Shown here in pieces: positions 35,819-44,013 of a stretch of DNA of 64,000 nt. The number at the start of each line of letters is the position of its first letter. Position 1 is the first letter of the stretch. Under the pieces are notes generated by a model. That model was not told where the DNA came from. It searched no databases and worked only from the letters and a program-made list of their open reading frames with translations. This DNA comes from Nocardiopsis sp. YSL2. GTDB taxonomy: Bacteria; Actinomycetota; Actinomycetes; Streptosporangiales; Streptosporangiaceae. Location: NCBI RefSeq assembly GCF_030555055.1, contig NZ_JAMOAO010000001.1:558001-622000 (forward strand), read 5' to 3'. A program made the position numbers and the translations under genes.

Positions 35819-35824
35819 CCGGTC

Positions 35825-35830
35825 AGGGTA
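35825..35830 (-). promoter_or_regulatory. Leaderless-type -10 hexamer of the nuclease gene (TACCCT)
   Basis: TACCCT, 6-nt spacer, GTG on the minus strand; argues against the ATG 63 nt upstream. Confidence 0.5.
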
Positions 35831-35949
35831 GTGCGCGGTACCGACCAAAGCGGTCGGGATGCGGCCTGACCTGCCCGACATGGAAAGATGGGGGTGAGTG
35901 GGGCGTGAGTGCAGGCGCTCCGCCGACAGGACGACGACGAGGAGGAACC

Positions 35950-36213
35950 GTGGGGATCGCGATGCCGGGTGACAGTGAGCGGTGGCGGTGCACCGGATGC
36001 GGCAACCTCACACGGTTCGACGTCACCAGGACCGTCCGCTCCCAGGACTACGTGCACCAGGACCTGTCGGGTGCGGGGCTGGTCGAGGACCGCACCGTCC
36101 TCTCGGAGTCCGTGGAGCGTGTGAAGTGCCGCTGGTGCGGCGCGACCGACGCGGTGGAGATCGTCGCGCGCCCCGACGCAGACGCGGCTGAGAGCGCGAC
36201 GGGTCGGTCATGA
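35950..36213 (+). CDS. Zinc-ribbon protein, conserved in Actinobacteria
   Basis: 87 residues with two CxxC pairs, CTGC near the N-terminus and CRWC near residue 64, forming a likely zinc ribbon around LTRFDVTRTVRSQDYVHQDL. GAGGAGG lies 5 nt before the GTG at 35950. The stop overlaps the NYN-domain gene in ATGA, so the two are translationally coupled and probably act together, perhaps on RNA (inference). Confidence 0.75.
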   Translation: MGIAMPGDSERWRCTGCGNLTRFDVTRTVRSQDYVHQDLSGAGLVEDRTVLSESVERVKCRWCGATDAVEIVARPDADAAESATGRS

Positions 36214-37643
36214 GCGGCCGCCCGGACGAGGGCGGCGAGGGTGCGGAGGCGTCGGAGGCGTCGGAGGCGTCGGAGGCCGCTTCGCGGGAGCGGGACGAGT
36301 CGGCCGCCGACGCGCCCGTCGACGGTGCCGGCGCGGGGTCGGAGCACCTGAGCCGTCCCCTGCCCGAGGCCGTGCGCGCCCGGATCGTGGAGTACGGGTC
36401 CGACGTGCTGGGCGGGATGCGCGCCGCCGACCTTCCGCCGCTGCTGCGCCGGGTGGCCAAGTTCGAGCCGCGCCGCAGGGCCCGCCTGGCGGGCCCGCAG
36501 ATCGCCGCACAGCTGGAGTCCGATGACGGGTTCCGCGCGATGGTCGCCGCGCGCGTCGAGCAGGTGTGGCCGGAGCTCGCCGAGGGCCTGCGCTCCGGCG
36601 TCGTGCCCCCCGCCGCCGACCCCGTGGCGGTGGCCGCGTGCGCGTACCTGCTGCGGCCCGAGGGGTGGCCCCGCATCATCGACGGCGTCCACGAGGAGCT
36701 GGAGCGCGCGGCCAGTACCCGGGAGGCGGACGCGGCCGTCGAGGCGCTGGACGCGGCACGCCGCCAGTTGGACGAGACCAGGCACGGCCACCAGGCCGAC
36801 GTGGAACGGCTGCGGGCACAGATCCGCGATCAGCGCGCGGAGATCTCCGACCTGCGGCGCAAGGTGCACACCGAGCGCCAGCGCGCCCGGCGTGCCCGTG
36901 AGGAGGCCGAGCGCACGCTGGCGGAGACCGCGGACCGGGAGAGCGAGTCCGCGACCCAGGTCAGCGCTCTGGAGTCGGAGAACCGGCGGCTGCGCACACG
37001 CCTGACGGCGGCGGAGGCGCAGGTGGAGAACGCGCGCCGGGCCGTGCGCAGCGGGCGCAACGCCGACGAGGCACGGCTGCGGGTCCTGGTGGACGTGATG
37101 GTGGACGCCGCCCACGGGCTGCGCCGCGAACTGGCGCTGCCCACCGGGCTGGACAGCCCGGCGGATCTGGTCGCCGAGGCCGAGCGCGAGCACCGGCGGG
37201 TCTCGCTCGGCGGCCTGCCCGACGACGACCCGGGGCTGTTGGAGCACATGCTCACCGCCCCGCGCGTCCACCTGCTGGTGGACGGCTACAACGTCACCAA
37301 GACGGGGTACGGCACGCTTCCCCTGGCCGACCAGCGGGCCCGGCTCCTCGGGTCGTTGGAGGGTCTGGCGAGCCGGACCAAGGCGGAGATCACCTGTGTT
37401 TTCGACGGCGCCGACGTGGACACGCCCCCGGTGGTGGCCTCGCCCCGGCGTGTACGGCTGCTGTTCAGCGCGCCCGGGGAGACGGCCGACGAGCTGATCG
37501 TGCGCCTGGTGGGCGCCGAACCGCCCGGTCGGCCGGTCGCGGTGGTGACCTCCGACAAGGAGATCGTCTCCGCCGTACGCCGGTCCGGCGCGCGGGCCGT
37601 GCCGTCGGCGATCTTTCTGCGCCGTCTGGAGGCCCACGGCTGA
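36210..37643 (+). CDS. NYN-domain (YacP-like) ribonuclease with coiled coil
   Basis: 477 residues. A low-complexity head contains a tandem 9-bp repeat giving EASEASEASEA. Next comes a helical domain (about 50-165), a long coiled coil (about 175-285, rich in RRxxDETR, ERLRAQIRDQ, RRKVHTER) and a C-terminal PIN-like NYN domain (VHLLVDGYNVTKTGYG, ITCVFDGADVDTPP, TADELIVRLVG, VVTSDKEIVSAVRRSGA) with the expected acidic residues. YacP/Rae1 relatives cut ribosome-bound mRNA. Coupled to the zinc-ribbon gene upstream. Confidence 0.85.
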   Translation: MSGRPDEGGEGAEASEASEASEAASRERDESAADAPVDGAGAGSEHLSRPLPEAVRARIVEYGSDVLGGMRAADLPPLLRRVAKFEPRRRARLAGPQIAAQLESDDGFRAMVAARVEQVWPELAEGLRSGVVPPAADPVAVAACAYLLRPEGWPRIIDGVHEELERAASTREADAAVEALDAARRQLDETRHGHQADVERLRAQIRDQRAEISDLRRKVHTERQRARRAREEAERTLAETADRESESATQVSALESENRRLRTRLTAAEAQVENARRAVRSGRNADEARLRVLVDVMVDAAHGLRRELALPTGLDSPADLVAEAEREHRRVSLGGLPDDDPGLLEHMLTAPRVHLLVDGYNVTKTGYGTLPLADQRARLLGSLEGLASRTKAEITCVFDGADVDTPPVVASPRRVRLLFSAPGETADELIVRLVGAEPPGRPVAVVTSDKEIVSAVRRSGARAVPSAIFLRRLEAHG

Positions 37644-37661
37644 TCACGGCCCCGCCCGATC

Positions 37662-37675
37662 GTGATACGGATCAC
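37662..37675. promoter_or_regulatory. Candidate CRP (cAMP receptor) binding site
   Basis: GTGATACGGATCAC fits GTGA-N6-TCAC of actinobacterial CRP/GlxR. Its centre is about 70 bp upstream of the predicted transcription start of the NlpC/P60 gene, a class I activator position. Confidence 0.55.
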
Positions 37676-37703
37676 CACGCGTGGTGCTGGTGCCCTCGCG
37701 TGG

Positions 37704-37732
37704 TTGAGCCGTGCCTGCCGTTCCGCTAGGTT
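37704..37732 (+). promoter_or_regulatory. Promoter of the first NlpC/P60 gene
   Basis: -35 TTGAGC (37704-37709), 17-bp spacer, -10 TAGGTT (37727-37732); predicted 5' leader about 155 nt. Confidence 0.6.
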
Positions 37733-37895
37733 CTTCCAGGAACGTGAGTGCTTGACCGGAGTGAGATCGAGAGCTGTGCGCTCTTGACCCGGTGGAGGCC
37801 GGCACACTCGCGCGTGCCCGCTCCGGCGCGGCACCCCCGTCGTTCCCCCTCAGCATTTCGTGCGGACATCCCAACCCCAAGGAGCGTGGACCGCC

Positions 37896-38897
37896 ATGAA
37901 GAACTCCGGTGGTCGCAGTGCGGCGCGCCGAATCGCTGCTTCGACCGGCATCGGCGCCGTCGTCGCCGGCTCCCTTCTCGTGCCCGGTACCGCCCACGCG
38001 GACCCGACCCGTGAGGACGTCGAGGAGCGCATCGAGGAGCTGAACACCGAGTCGGCCAGCGCCGTCGAGACCTACAACCAGGCCGAAGAGGACTACGAGG
38101 TAGCCCAGGCCCAGTACGAGGAGCTCGAGGAGCAGGTCGGCGACGAGGAGGAGCGCTACGACGAGCTGCGCGAGAAGGTCACGCAGTTCGCCAGCGCCAC
38201 CTACCAGTCCGGGGACCTGGACTCCACCACCAACGTGCTGACCTCCGACGGGCCCGAGGGCCTGCTGGAGCAGAACGCCGACCTGAACTACCTCTCCGAG
38301 ACCCAGCAGGCAGAGCTGGACGAGTTCGGCGAGTCCGCCGAGCGCCTGTTCTCGCTCAAGGACGAGGCCGAGACCGCTCTGGAGGAGGCCGAGGAGGCGC
38401 TGGAGGAGGCCGAGGAGGCCAAGGACGAGGTCGAGGGCAAGATCGAGGAGCAGCAGGAGCTGCTCGCCGAGTTCCCCGACGCCGACGCCTCCACCGAGGG
38501 CGCCAGCGACGCGGGCGGTGAGTACACCGGCAGCGCGTCGGGCAGCACGGGTTCCGCCCTGGACTTCGCCTACGCCCAGATCGGCAAGCCCTACATCTAC
38601 GGCGGTACGGGCCCCAACGGCTACGACTGCTCCGGCCTGGTGCAGGCTTCCTGGCGCAACGGCGGGGTGGACCTGCCGCGGACGACGTACGCGCAGGCCG
38701 ACGTGGGCACGCGCATCTACGACATGAGCGCGCTCCAGCCGGGCGACATCATGTTCTTCTACCCCGAGCTGGGCCACAACGGGCTCTACGCGGGCAACGG
38801 GACGATGGTGCACGCGCCGCGGACCGGACGCAACATCGAGTCCGTGGGGCTGGCGGCCTACTGGGCCCAACACTTCCAGTTCGCCGTGCGCGTCTAG
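37896..38897 (+). CDS. Secreted NlpC/P60 peptidoglycan endopeptidase (1)
   Basis: 333 residues: signal peptide (1-34, cut after AHA), a long Glu-rich coiled coil (about 38-195) and a C-terminal NlpC/P60 domain with YDCSGLVQASW (catalytic Cys), LGHNGLYAGN (His) and GTMVHAPRTG. The coiled coil is the RipA/CwlO-like type thought to keep the hydrolase inactive until an activator such as FtsEX binds. AAGGAG precedes the ATG. Paralogue follows immediately. A CRP-like site and a good sigma-70-type promoter lie upstream. Confidence 0.92.
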   Translation: MKNSGGRSAARRIAASTGIGAVVAGSLLVPGTAHADPTREDVEERIEELNTESASAVETYNQAEEDYEVAQAQYEELEEQVGDEEERYDELREKVTQFASATYQSGDLDSTTNVLTSDGPEGLLEQNADLNYLSETQQAELDEFGESAERLFSLKDEAETALEEAEEALEEAEEAKDEVEGKIEEQQELLAEFPDADASTEGASDAGGEYTGSASGSTGSALDFAYAQIGKPYIYGGTGPNGYDCSGLVQASWRNGGVDLPRTTYAQADVGTRIYDMSALQPGDIMFFYPELGHNGLYAGNGTMVHAPRTGRNIESVGLAAYWAQHFQFAVRV

Positions 38898-38910
38898 GCA
38901 CCGCGACCGC

Positions 38911-38947
38911 ACGAGGCCGCCGTCCCCTTCCGGGGCGGCGGCCTCGT
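38911..38947 (+). terminator. Terminator after the first NlpC/P60 gene
   Basis: 12-bp outer stem ACGAGGCCGCCG, one bulged T, then a 4-bp CCCC/GGGG inner stem. Confidence 0.75.
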
Positions 38948-39014
38948 CGTTTCCGGTGGCCTACCAGGGGGTTTTCGGACAGTCCTTACGATCCGGCCGA
39001 ACATCACGAATCGG

Positions 39015-39044
39015 TTGAGAGCGCACCAAGGGATGCACTAGTGT
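39015..39044 (+). promoter_or_regulatory. Promoter of the second NlpC/P60 gene
   Basis: -35 TTGAGA, 18-bp spacer, -10 TAGTGT; very similar to the promoter of the first paralogue but without a CRP-like site. Confidence 0.55.
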
Positions 39045-39209
39045 TCATCGCCGAGCGTGGTTGGACCTCTTCACCTCCCCCCGGAGGTGACGGCCACGCC
39101 CGGGTCGGGCACACCCCCTCACCGTTTCGGCCGTCCCCACCGGCCTCCGATCCCGCCCGGTGCAGTCCCTCGGTCCGCGTCCCGGACGCGCTCCATCGAG
39201 GGGAGAAAG

Positions 39210-40265
39210 GTGTCACCCAACGTGTCTGTTTCCAGCACCGGCGGCCGCCGCACCGCGATCGTCGCCTCCTTCGCCGCCGGGGTCCTCCTGCTGCCGGCCT
39301 CCGTCGCGCACGCCGATCCGACCGCGGACGAGGTCCGTGAGGAGATCGAGAGCCTGGAGGAGGAGTACAGCGACCTCAACGCCGTCTACAACGACGCCCA
39401 GGAGGTCCATGAGGCGGCCGAGGAGGAGCTGGAGGAGATCCTCGCGGGCATCGAGGACACCGAGGAGAAGGTGGAGTCGCTGGGCGTGGGTGTGCGTGGC
39501 CTGGCCAACGCGACCTACAGCGGTGTCGACCTCACCTCGCCCACGCACCTGATCGGCGCCGAGGGCCCCCAGGAGGCGCTGGAGCACCAGGCCGATCTGA
39601 GCTACCTCGCCAACACGCAGAACGAGGGCCTGGAGCAGTACCTCGAGGAACTCGAGCACCTGGAGTCGCTGGAGGCCGAGGCCAGCGCCACCGAAGAGGC
39701 CGCGGCCGAGGCGCTGGAGGAGGCCGAGACCGCCGCCGAGGAGGCGGAGGAGGCCATCGCGGAGCAGGAGGAGCTGCTCTCGGAGCTGACCGCCGAGGAG
39801 CGCGCCGCCGCCACGGAGAACGTCAGCAACGACACCGAGGCGTCCACGGGCGGATCGGGCGGCGGTACCGGGGGGAGCACGGGCAGCAGCTACACCGGCT
39901 CCGCTTCGGGCAACGCCCGCACGGCCCTGGACTTCGCCTACGCGCAGGTCGGCAAGCCCTACATCTGGGGCGGCACGGGTCCGAACGGCTACGACTGCTC
40001 GGGCCTGACCCAGGCGGCCTGGGCCGCGGCCGGTGTGAGCCTGCCCCGGACCACCTACGACCAGGTCAACGCGGGTACCCAGGTCTCCTGGGACAGCATC
40101 CAGCCGGGCGACCTGCTGTTCTTCTACGGCCCCAACCCCGGCCACGTGGGCATGTACGCGGGCGACGGCGTCATGGTGCACGCCTCCACGTCCAGCAAGC
40201 CGATCGGCACCGTCACGCTGAACGACTACTACCGCTCGAACTTCTACGTGGCCGTCCGCCCCTGA
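39210..40265 (+). CDS. Secreted NlpC/P60 peptidoglycan endopeptidase (2)
   Basis: 351 residues, same plan as its neighbour: signal peptide ending SVAHA-DP, Glu/Ala-rich coiled coil (about 38-205), Gly/Ser/Thr linker (TGGSGGGTGGSTGSSYTGSASG), NlpC/P60 domain with YDCSGLTQAAW, GHVGMYAGDGVMVHAS. The two catalytic domains are closely alike (FAYAQ-GKPYI-GGTGPNGYDCSGL), so this is a tandem duplication; M. tuberculosis has a single Rv2190c at this locus. GTG at 39210 chosen; a GTG four codons later is also possible. Confidence 0.9.
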   Translation: MSPNVSVSSTGGRRTAIVASFAAGVLLLPASVAHADPTADEVREEIESLEEEYSDLNAVYNDAQEVHEAAEEELEEILAGIEDTEEKVESLGVGVRGLANATYSGVDLTSPTHLIGAEGPQEALEHQADLSYLANTQNEGLEQYLEELEHLESLEAEASATEEAAAEALEEAETAAEEAEEAIAEQEELLSELTAEERAAATENVSNDTEASTGGSGGGTGGSTGSSYTGSASGNARTALDFAYAQVGKPYIWGGTGPNGYDCSGLTQAAWAAAGVSLPRTTYDQVNAGTQVSWDSIQPGDLLFFYGPNPGHVGMYAGDGVMVHASTSSKPIGTVTLNDYYRSNFYVAVRP

Positions 40266-40281
40266 ACCCCGGCCCCGGCCC

Positions 40282-40587
40282 TCAGAAGTCCATCGCCGTC
40301 TCGGAGGAGGCCGGTCCCGCACCCGAGCGGGAGCGCACGCGGCGGACGTGGACCAGGCGGGACAGGCGGATGACCGGGCGGATGAGCATCTGCACACTGC
40401 CGATGAGGAAGAGCCACGTCCCCGTCGTCGACCACGCGGGTGAGAAGAACATGATGCTGCCCGCGACGAACCACAGACCGATGAGGATGTCGTTGCAGAT
40501 GCTCGCCGCCTCGTAGCGCTGCCGGACGACCAGTTCGTGTCGGCCGATCTTCACGTCGAGCGGCTTCTCCCTGTGCGGACCGGGCAC
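40282..40587 (-). CDS. YrhK-like small membrane protein
   Basis: 101 residues with the YrhK domain: DVKIGRHELVVRQRYEAASICNDILIGLWFVAGSIMFF and TGTWLFLIGSVQMLIRPVIRL, two transmembrane helices and a basic tail. The GTG at 40587 is preceded by GAGGAGG. A longer open frame continues upstream through the MITE-like element and is not coding. Function unknown. Confidence 0.75.
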   Translation of the reverse strand: MPGPHREKPLDVKIGRHELVVRQRYEAASICNDILIGLWFVAGSIMFFSPAWSTTGTWLFLIGSVQMLIRPVIRLSRLVHVRRVRSRSGAGPASSETAMDF

Positions 40588-40763
40588 GGCACCTCCTCGG
40601 GTACTGGTCGTCCGCCCGTCCCGGCGCGGCACGGCTCCAGGACCGCCCGGCGGGCGCCGGACGATCCTCCCACGCGGTCGGACCGCCTCCTCCGAGGGAC
40701 ACCGCGGCGCGCCGGGGCCTTCTGGGCGCGTCCCACGGTCCCGCCCCTCCAGCGCTACCCGCC

Positions 40764-40930
40764 TTAGGGCATGTTCCGCGGATACTCCCCCTGCTGCGCG
40801 GCGCCCCGGCACGGCTCTCGCCGCGTTCTCATCAGTCGACAGCCACACCGGGACGCCTTCTTCTTCGGCCTTGTGACGGCCGCACCGGAACGCCGCTCGC
40901 GACGGGCGGCATCCACGGAACACGCCCTAG
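40764..40930. mobile_element. MITE-like element with 20-bp terminal inverted repeats
   Basis: Left end TTAGGGCATGTTCCGCGGAT (40764-40783) and the complement of the right end (40911-40930) agree at 17 of 20 positions. The 4-bp outer TTAG/CTAG fits the YTAR target preference of the IS5 group. At 167 bp there is no room for a transposase. The right end overlaps the -10 hexamer of pimB. Confidence 0.55.
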
Positions 40931-40933
40931 ACT
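40928..40933 (+). promoter_or_regulatory. Leaderless-type -10 hexamer of pimB (TAGACT)
   Basis: TAGACT, 7-nt spacer, GTG at 40941. The first three bases belong to the inverted repeat of the MITE-like element. Confidence 0.5.
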
Positions 40934-40940
40934 CTCCCCC

Positions 40941-42071
40941 GTGCCGCGAACGCTGATCATCACCAACGACTTCCCCCCGCGCGCCGGGGGGATCGAGTCC
41001 TTCGTCCACGAACTGGCGCTGCGCCGCTCCGACTCGGTGGTGGTGTACTGCTCCTCCCCCACCAGGCGCGACGACGCGGCCGATCCCGGCTTCGACCTGC
41101 GCCAGCCGTTCCCGATCGTGCGCGACGCCGCGCGCGTGCTCCTGCCCACGCCCCGGGTGGCGGCGCGGGCACGGGCGATCGTGGACCTGGAGGGCTGCGA
41201 CTCGGTGCTCTACGGCGCCGCCGCGCCGCTGGGCCTGCTGGCCGCGGGCCTGCGCGGCCGCGTCCGCCGCCAGGTGGCCCTGACCCACGGGCACGAGACC
41301 GGCTGGTCCGGTCTGCCCGGTGCCCGCGAGGCGCTGCGGCGCGTCGGAGAGACGACCGACGCCGTCACCTACCTCGGCGGCTACACGCGCCGACGGCTGT
41401 CCCGCGCGCTGTCGGCCCCGGCCGCGGCCCGGATGCGGCACCTGCCGCCCGGGGTGGACACCGACCGGTTCCACCCGGGCGCGGGCGGCGCGATGATCCG
41501 CGCCCGGCACGGGCTGGGCGCGCGGCCCGTGGTCGTGTGCGTCTCCCGTCTGGTCCCCCGCAAGGGCCAGGACACCCTTCTGCGCGCCTGGCCGCGCGTG
41601 CTGGCCGACGTGCCCGACGCCGCCCTGCTCATCGTCGGCGACGGCCCCTACGCCGGCCGGCTGCGCGCCGCGGCCCGCGGGACCGAGTCGGTGGTCTTCA
41701 CCGGACCGGTCCCCGCCGACGAGCTGCCCGCCCACCACGACGCGGCCGACGTGTTCGCCATGCCGTGCCGGACCCGCAGGGGCGGCCTGGACGTGGAGGG
41801 CCTCGGCATGGTCTACCTGGAGGCGTCCGCCACGGGTGTGCCGGTCGTCACCGGCGACTCGGGCGGCGCCCCGGACGCGGTGCTCGACGGCGAGACCGGC
41901 CTGGTCGTCGACGGCTCGGTGCCCGGGCCGACCGCCCGCGCGCTCATCGGACTGCTGCGCGATCCCGACCGCGCCGCCCAGATGGGCGCACGCGGGCGGG
42001 AATGGGTGGCCCGGTCCTGGACCTGGGAGCGCACGGCTCAGGGGCTCGACGAGCTCCTGAGCGCCCCCTGA
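40941..42071 (+). CDS. pimB: GT4 mannosyltransferase, PimB'-like
   Basis: 376-residue GT-B glycosyltransferase of family 4. N-terminal NDFPPRAGGIESFVHELA, then ALTHGHETGWSGLPGAREALRR, LPPGVDTDRFHPG, VSRLVPRKGQDTLL (nucleotide-sugar site) and the EX7E motif in VEGLGMVYLEASATGVPVV. The family member Rv2188c adds the second mannose to phosphatidylinositol mannoside using GDP-mannose. Synteny with the NlpC/P60 and trpD genes supports orthology. Cytoplasmic, membrane-associated. Confidence 0.9.
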   Translation: MPRTLIITNDFPPRAGGIESFVHELALRRSDSVVVYCSSPTRRDDAADPGFDLRQPFPIVRDAARVLLPTPRVAARARAIVDLEGCDSVLYGAAAPLGLLAAGLRGRVRRQVALTHGHETGWSGLPGAREALRRVGETTDAVTYLGGYTRRRLSRALSAPAAARMRHLPPGVDTDRFHPGAGGAMIRARHGLGARPVVVCVSRLVPRKGQDTLLRAWPRVLADVPDAALLIVGDGPYAGRLRAAARGTESVVFTGPVPADELPAHHDAADVFAMPCRTRRGGLDVEGLGMVYLEASATGVPVVTGDSGGAPDAVLDGETGLVVDGSVPGPTARALIGLLRDPDRAAQMGARGREWVARSWTWERTAQGLDELLSAP

Positions 42072-42152
42072 GGCGCGCACGGACCCGCGCGCGGACTCCT
42101 GGCCCCGGCGCCCCGGGCGCGCGGCGCGACCGGCGAGGGCGCGAAGGCGGCG

Positions 42153-43427
42153 CTACAGCCCCTGGCCGTGGACGCTGCCCGGCGTTCCCGAACCGTCGGT
42201 CACCTGGGGTTCGCCCGTCACGCTGTGGTCGAGCCACTCCTCCCATGAGCGCTGGTAGAAGCCCCACCCGTTGTCCCACTCCAGTTGCCGGTCCGTGCCG
42301 GTGGTCTCCAGGACGTCGCCCATCAGCGCCTGGTCGTGGTACCAGCGGGCGTCGGACACCGACATGTTGGTGCACCCGTTGGAGGCGTCGGCCACCCCCA
42401 GGTTGCCCGTGTTCCACGGCGCCGCGTGGGTGAACTCGCCGCTGTTGGAGGTGCGCACGGCCCAGTCCACGTCCACGCGGTAGTAGCCCGGGGAGCCCTG
42501 GGGGATGCCGACGGTGGCGGAGTCCATCACCAGCCGGGAGTACTTCTCCATCAGCAGGTGGACGCCCGAGGTGGTGGTGTTGAAGCGCCGGTGCGCCTTG
42601 CCGTTGCTCACCGGGATCGTGCGCACCGTCTCGCCGTCGACGGCCACGGTCATCTCGTGGTCGGGCACGTGCATCGTGGAGATCATCTCTCGCCCGATCT
42701 CGAACTCCAGGCGGTGGTCCTCGGTACCGTGCACGCCCTCGGCCGCCTGCACGCCGGTCAGGCGCAGGTCGACGGTGACCTCCTGGTAGGGCTCCCAGAA
42801 CTCGCGCGGCCGGAACACGGCCGTCTCGTCGTCGAGCCAGTTCCAAGCGCCCTCCACCGGGTGCTCTGAGGTGACCTCGATGGAGTTCTCCACCTGCTCC
42901 TTGTGCTCGACCGGCGTGTCGAAGCCGACGATCACGGGCATGCCCACGCCGACCACGTCGCCCGAGCGCGGGAAGTTGAACTCGATGCCCAGCGCCCCGC
43001 CCTCCTCCACCGGCGCGGTCGTGAACTCCGACCGGAACTCCCGCTGACGGCCCGAGGCGCCCTCGGCGGCGGCGTAGACGCCCACGGCCGTCCCGGGCAC
43101 GAGGTTCCAGTCGCTGGTCCAGGTCGTGCCGTCCTCGGACAGCGTGCCGGTGACCGGAAGCGACTCGACCCTCTCGCCCGCACGCACCTGTTCGATGGTG
43201 ACGCCGGCGAGCGAGCCCTCGGTCACGGAGACGCGGACCGGGGTGTCCGGGGGCACGTCCGTCGCCCCGGGAGCGGGGCTGACGGAGACCTGGGGCCCCG
43301 CGAGCCCTTCGTCGTCCTCGGCGGCGTCCCCGCCCCCGAGGATCCCGCATCCGGCCGCCGCGAGCAGGACGGCGGTGCCCGCCGCCGTCGCACGGGCCGC
43401 CGCGGGTCCGTTGACTCGTCCCTCCAC
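42153..43427 (-). CDS. L,D-transpeptidase lipoprotein (Ldt, YkuD domain)
   Basis: Makes 3-3 peptidoglycan cross-links. 424 residues: lipobox LLAAAGC with lipid-attached C27, two Ig-like domains (about 50-260), and a YkuD domain with HAAPWNTGNLGVADASNGCTN split by the HX-SNGC signature (catalytic His and Cys) and DARWYHDQALMGDVLETTG at the C-terminal subdomain. The plan is that of mycobacterial LdtMt2-type enzymes. GTG at 43427 (8 nt from GGAGG) preferred to a TTG 18 nt upstream. Divergent from the cta operon's terminator. Confidence 0.92.
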   Translation of the reverse strand: MEGRVNGPAAARATAAGTAVLLAAAGCGILGGGDAAEDDEGLAGPQVSVSPAPGATDVPPDTPVRVSVTEGSLAGVTIEQVRAGERVESLPVTGTLSEDGTTWTSDWNLVPGTAVGVYAAAEGASGRQREFRSEFTTAPVEEGGALGIEFNFPRSGDVVGVGMPVIVGFDTPVEHKEQVENSIEVTSEHPVEGAWNWLDDETAVFRPREFWEPYQEVTVDLRLTGVQAAEGVHGTEDHRLEFEIGREMISTMHVPDHEMTVAVDGETVRTIPVSNGKAHRRFNTTTSGVHLLMEKYSRLVMDSATVGIPQGSPGYYRVDVDWAVRTSNSGEFTHAAPWNTGNLGVADASNGCTNMSVSDARWYHDQALMGDVLETTGTDRQLEWDNGWGFYQRSWEEWLDHSVTGEPQVTDGSGTPGSVHGQGL

Positions 43428-43510
43428 GCCCAACACCTCCAGCAACCGCTGTGGATAGGCCGCGACCGGCGCAAATCACACCAAGTCACGCATCGGTCAC
43501 ACAAAAAGAT

Positions 43511-43561
43511 ACCCCGGCGACCGGGTGGGTTCCGTGTAGCGAAACCCCCGGTCACCGGGGT
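43511..43561 (-). terminator. Intrinsic terminator of the ctaC-ctaD-ctaF operon
   Basis: 14-bp stem (13 matches) plus an inner GGGTT/AACCC stem; on the minus strand the hairpin is followed by ATCTTTTTGT, one of the few real T-tracts in the window. Confidence 0.8.
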
Positions 43562-43577
43562 CGGTACTGCGAGCGTG

Positions 43578-44003
43578 CTAGTGCTGGAATTCCTTGCGGT
43601 AGTACTCGAACACCCAGCCGATCGCGGTGAGGATGACGGCGAAGCCGCCGATCAGGACCATCCACCAGCCGATCGCCACGCCGACGGCGGTGAACGCCAC
43701 GGCCAGGGCGACGAACATCGGCCACCAGCTGTGCGGGCTGAAGAAGCCGTACTCGCCGGAGTTCTCCGCGATCTCGCCGTCCAGCCGCTCCTCCGCGGGA
43801 AGCCCGTGGAAGTGCTCGCTGCGGCGGGCCGCCTGCCAGAGCCAGAAACCGATCATCCAGCCGAAGCCGATGGAGACCACCAGCGCGGTGGCACCCGTCC
43901 ACTCGACCTGTCCGGTGTCCTGGACGGACCAGTAGATGTACAGGGCCGCCGCCAGACCGAAGAAGGTCGAGATGCCCATGAACAGATAGGCCTGCATCTT
44001 CAT
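43578..44003 (-). CDS. ctaF: Cytochrome c oxidase subunit IV (actinobacterial)
   Basis: 141 residues with four helices (YLFMGISTFFGLAAALYIYW, ALVVSIGFGWMIGFWLW, WPMFVALAVAFTAVGVAIGWW, AVILTAIGWVFEYY), the actinobacteria-specific fourth subunit of aa3 oxidase (Rv2199c type). ATG 10 nt after the ctaD stop. Last gene before the operon terminator. Confidence 0.93.
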   Translation of the reverse strand: MKMQAYLFMGISTFFGLAAALYIYWSVQDTGQVEWTGATALVVSIGFGWMIGFWLWQAARRSEHFHGLPAEERLDGEIAENSGEYGFFSPHSWWPMFVALAVAFTAVGVAIGWWMVLIGGFAVILTAIGWVFEYYRKEFQH

Positions 44004-44013
44004 TGTGTGCGCC

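Larger units (their letters stand above)
38898..39209. other. Leader region between the two NlpC/P60 genes
   Basis: 312 bp holding a terminator (38911-38947), a promoter (39015-39044) and an approximately 160-nt leader with a CACCTCC/GGAGGTG hairpin at 39072-39089. I could not fit it to a c-di-AMP (ydaO) riboswitch. Confidence 0.5.

Noticed and set aside
39021..39209. c-di-AMP (ydaO) riboswitch before the NlpC/P60 genes
   Set aside because: Such riboswitches often precede wall hydrolases in Actinobacteria, but I could not find the conserved blocks in either leader.
40588..40923. N-terminal extension of the YrhK-like protein, or transposase fragment in the MITE-like element
   Set aside because: The GTG at 40587 has an excellent ribosome binding site, and the upstream peptide shows no transposase motif; the open frames on both strands reflect GC bias.
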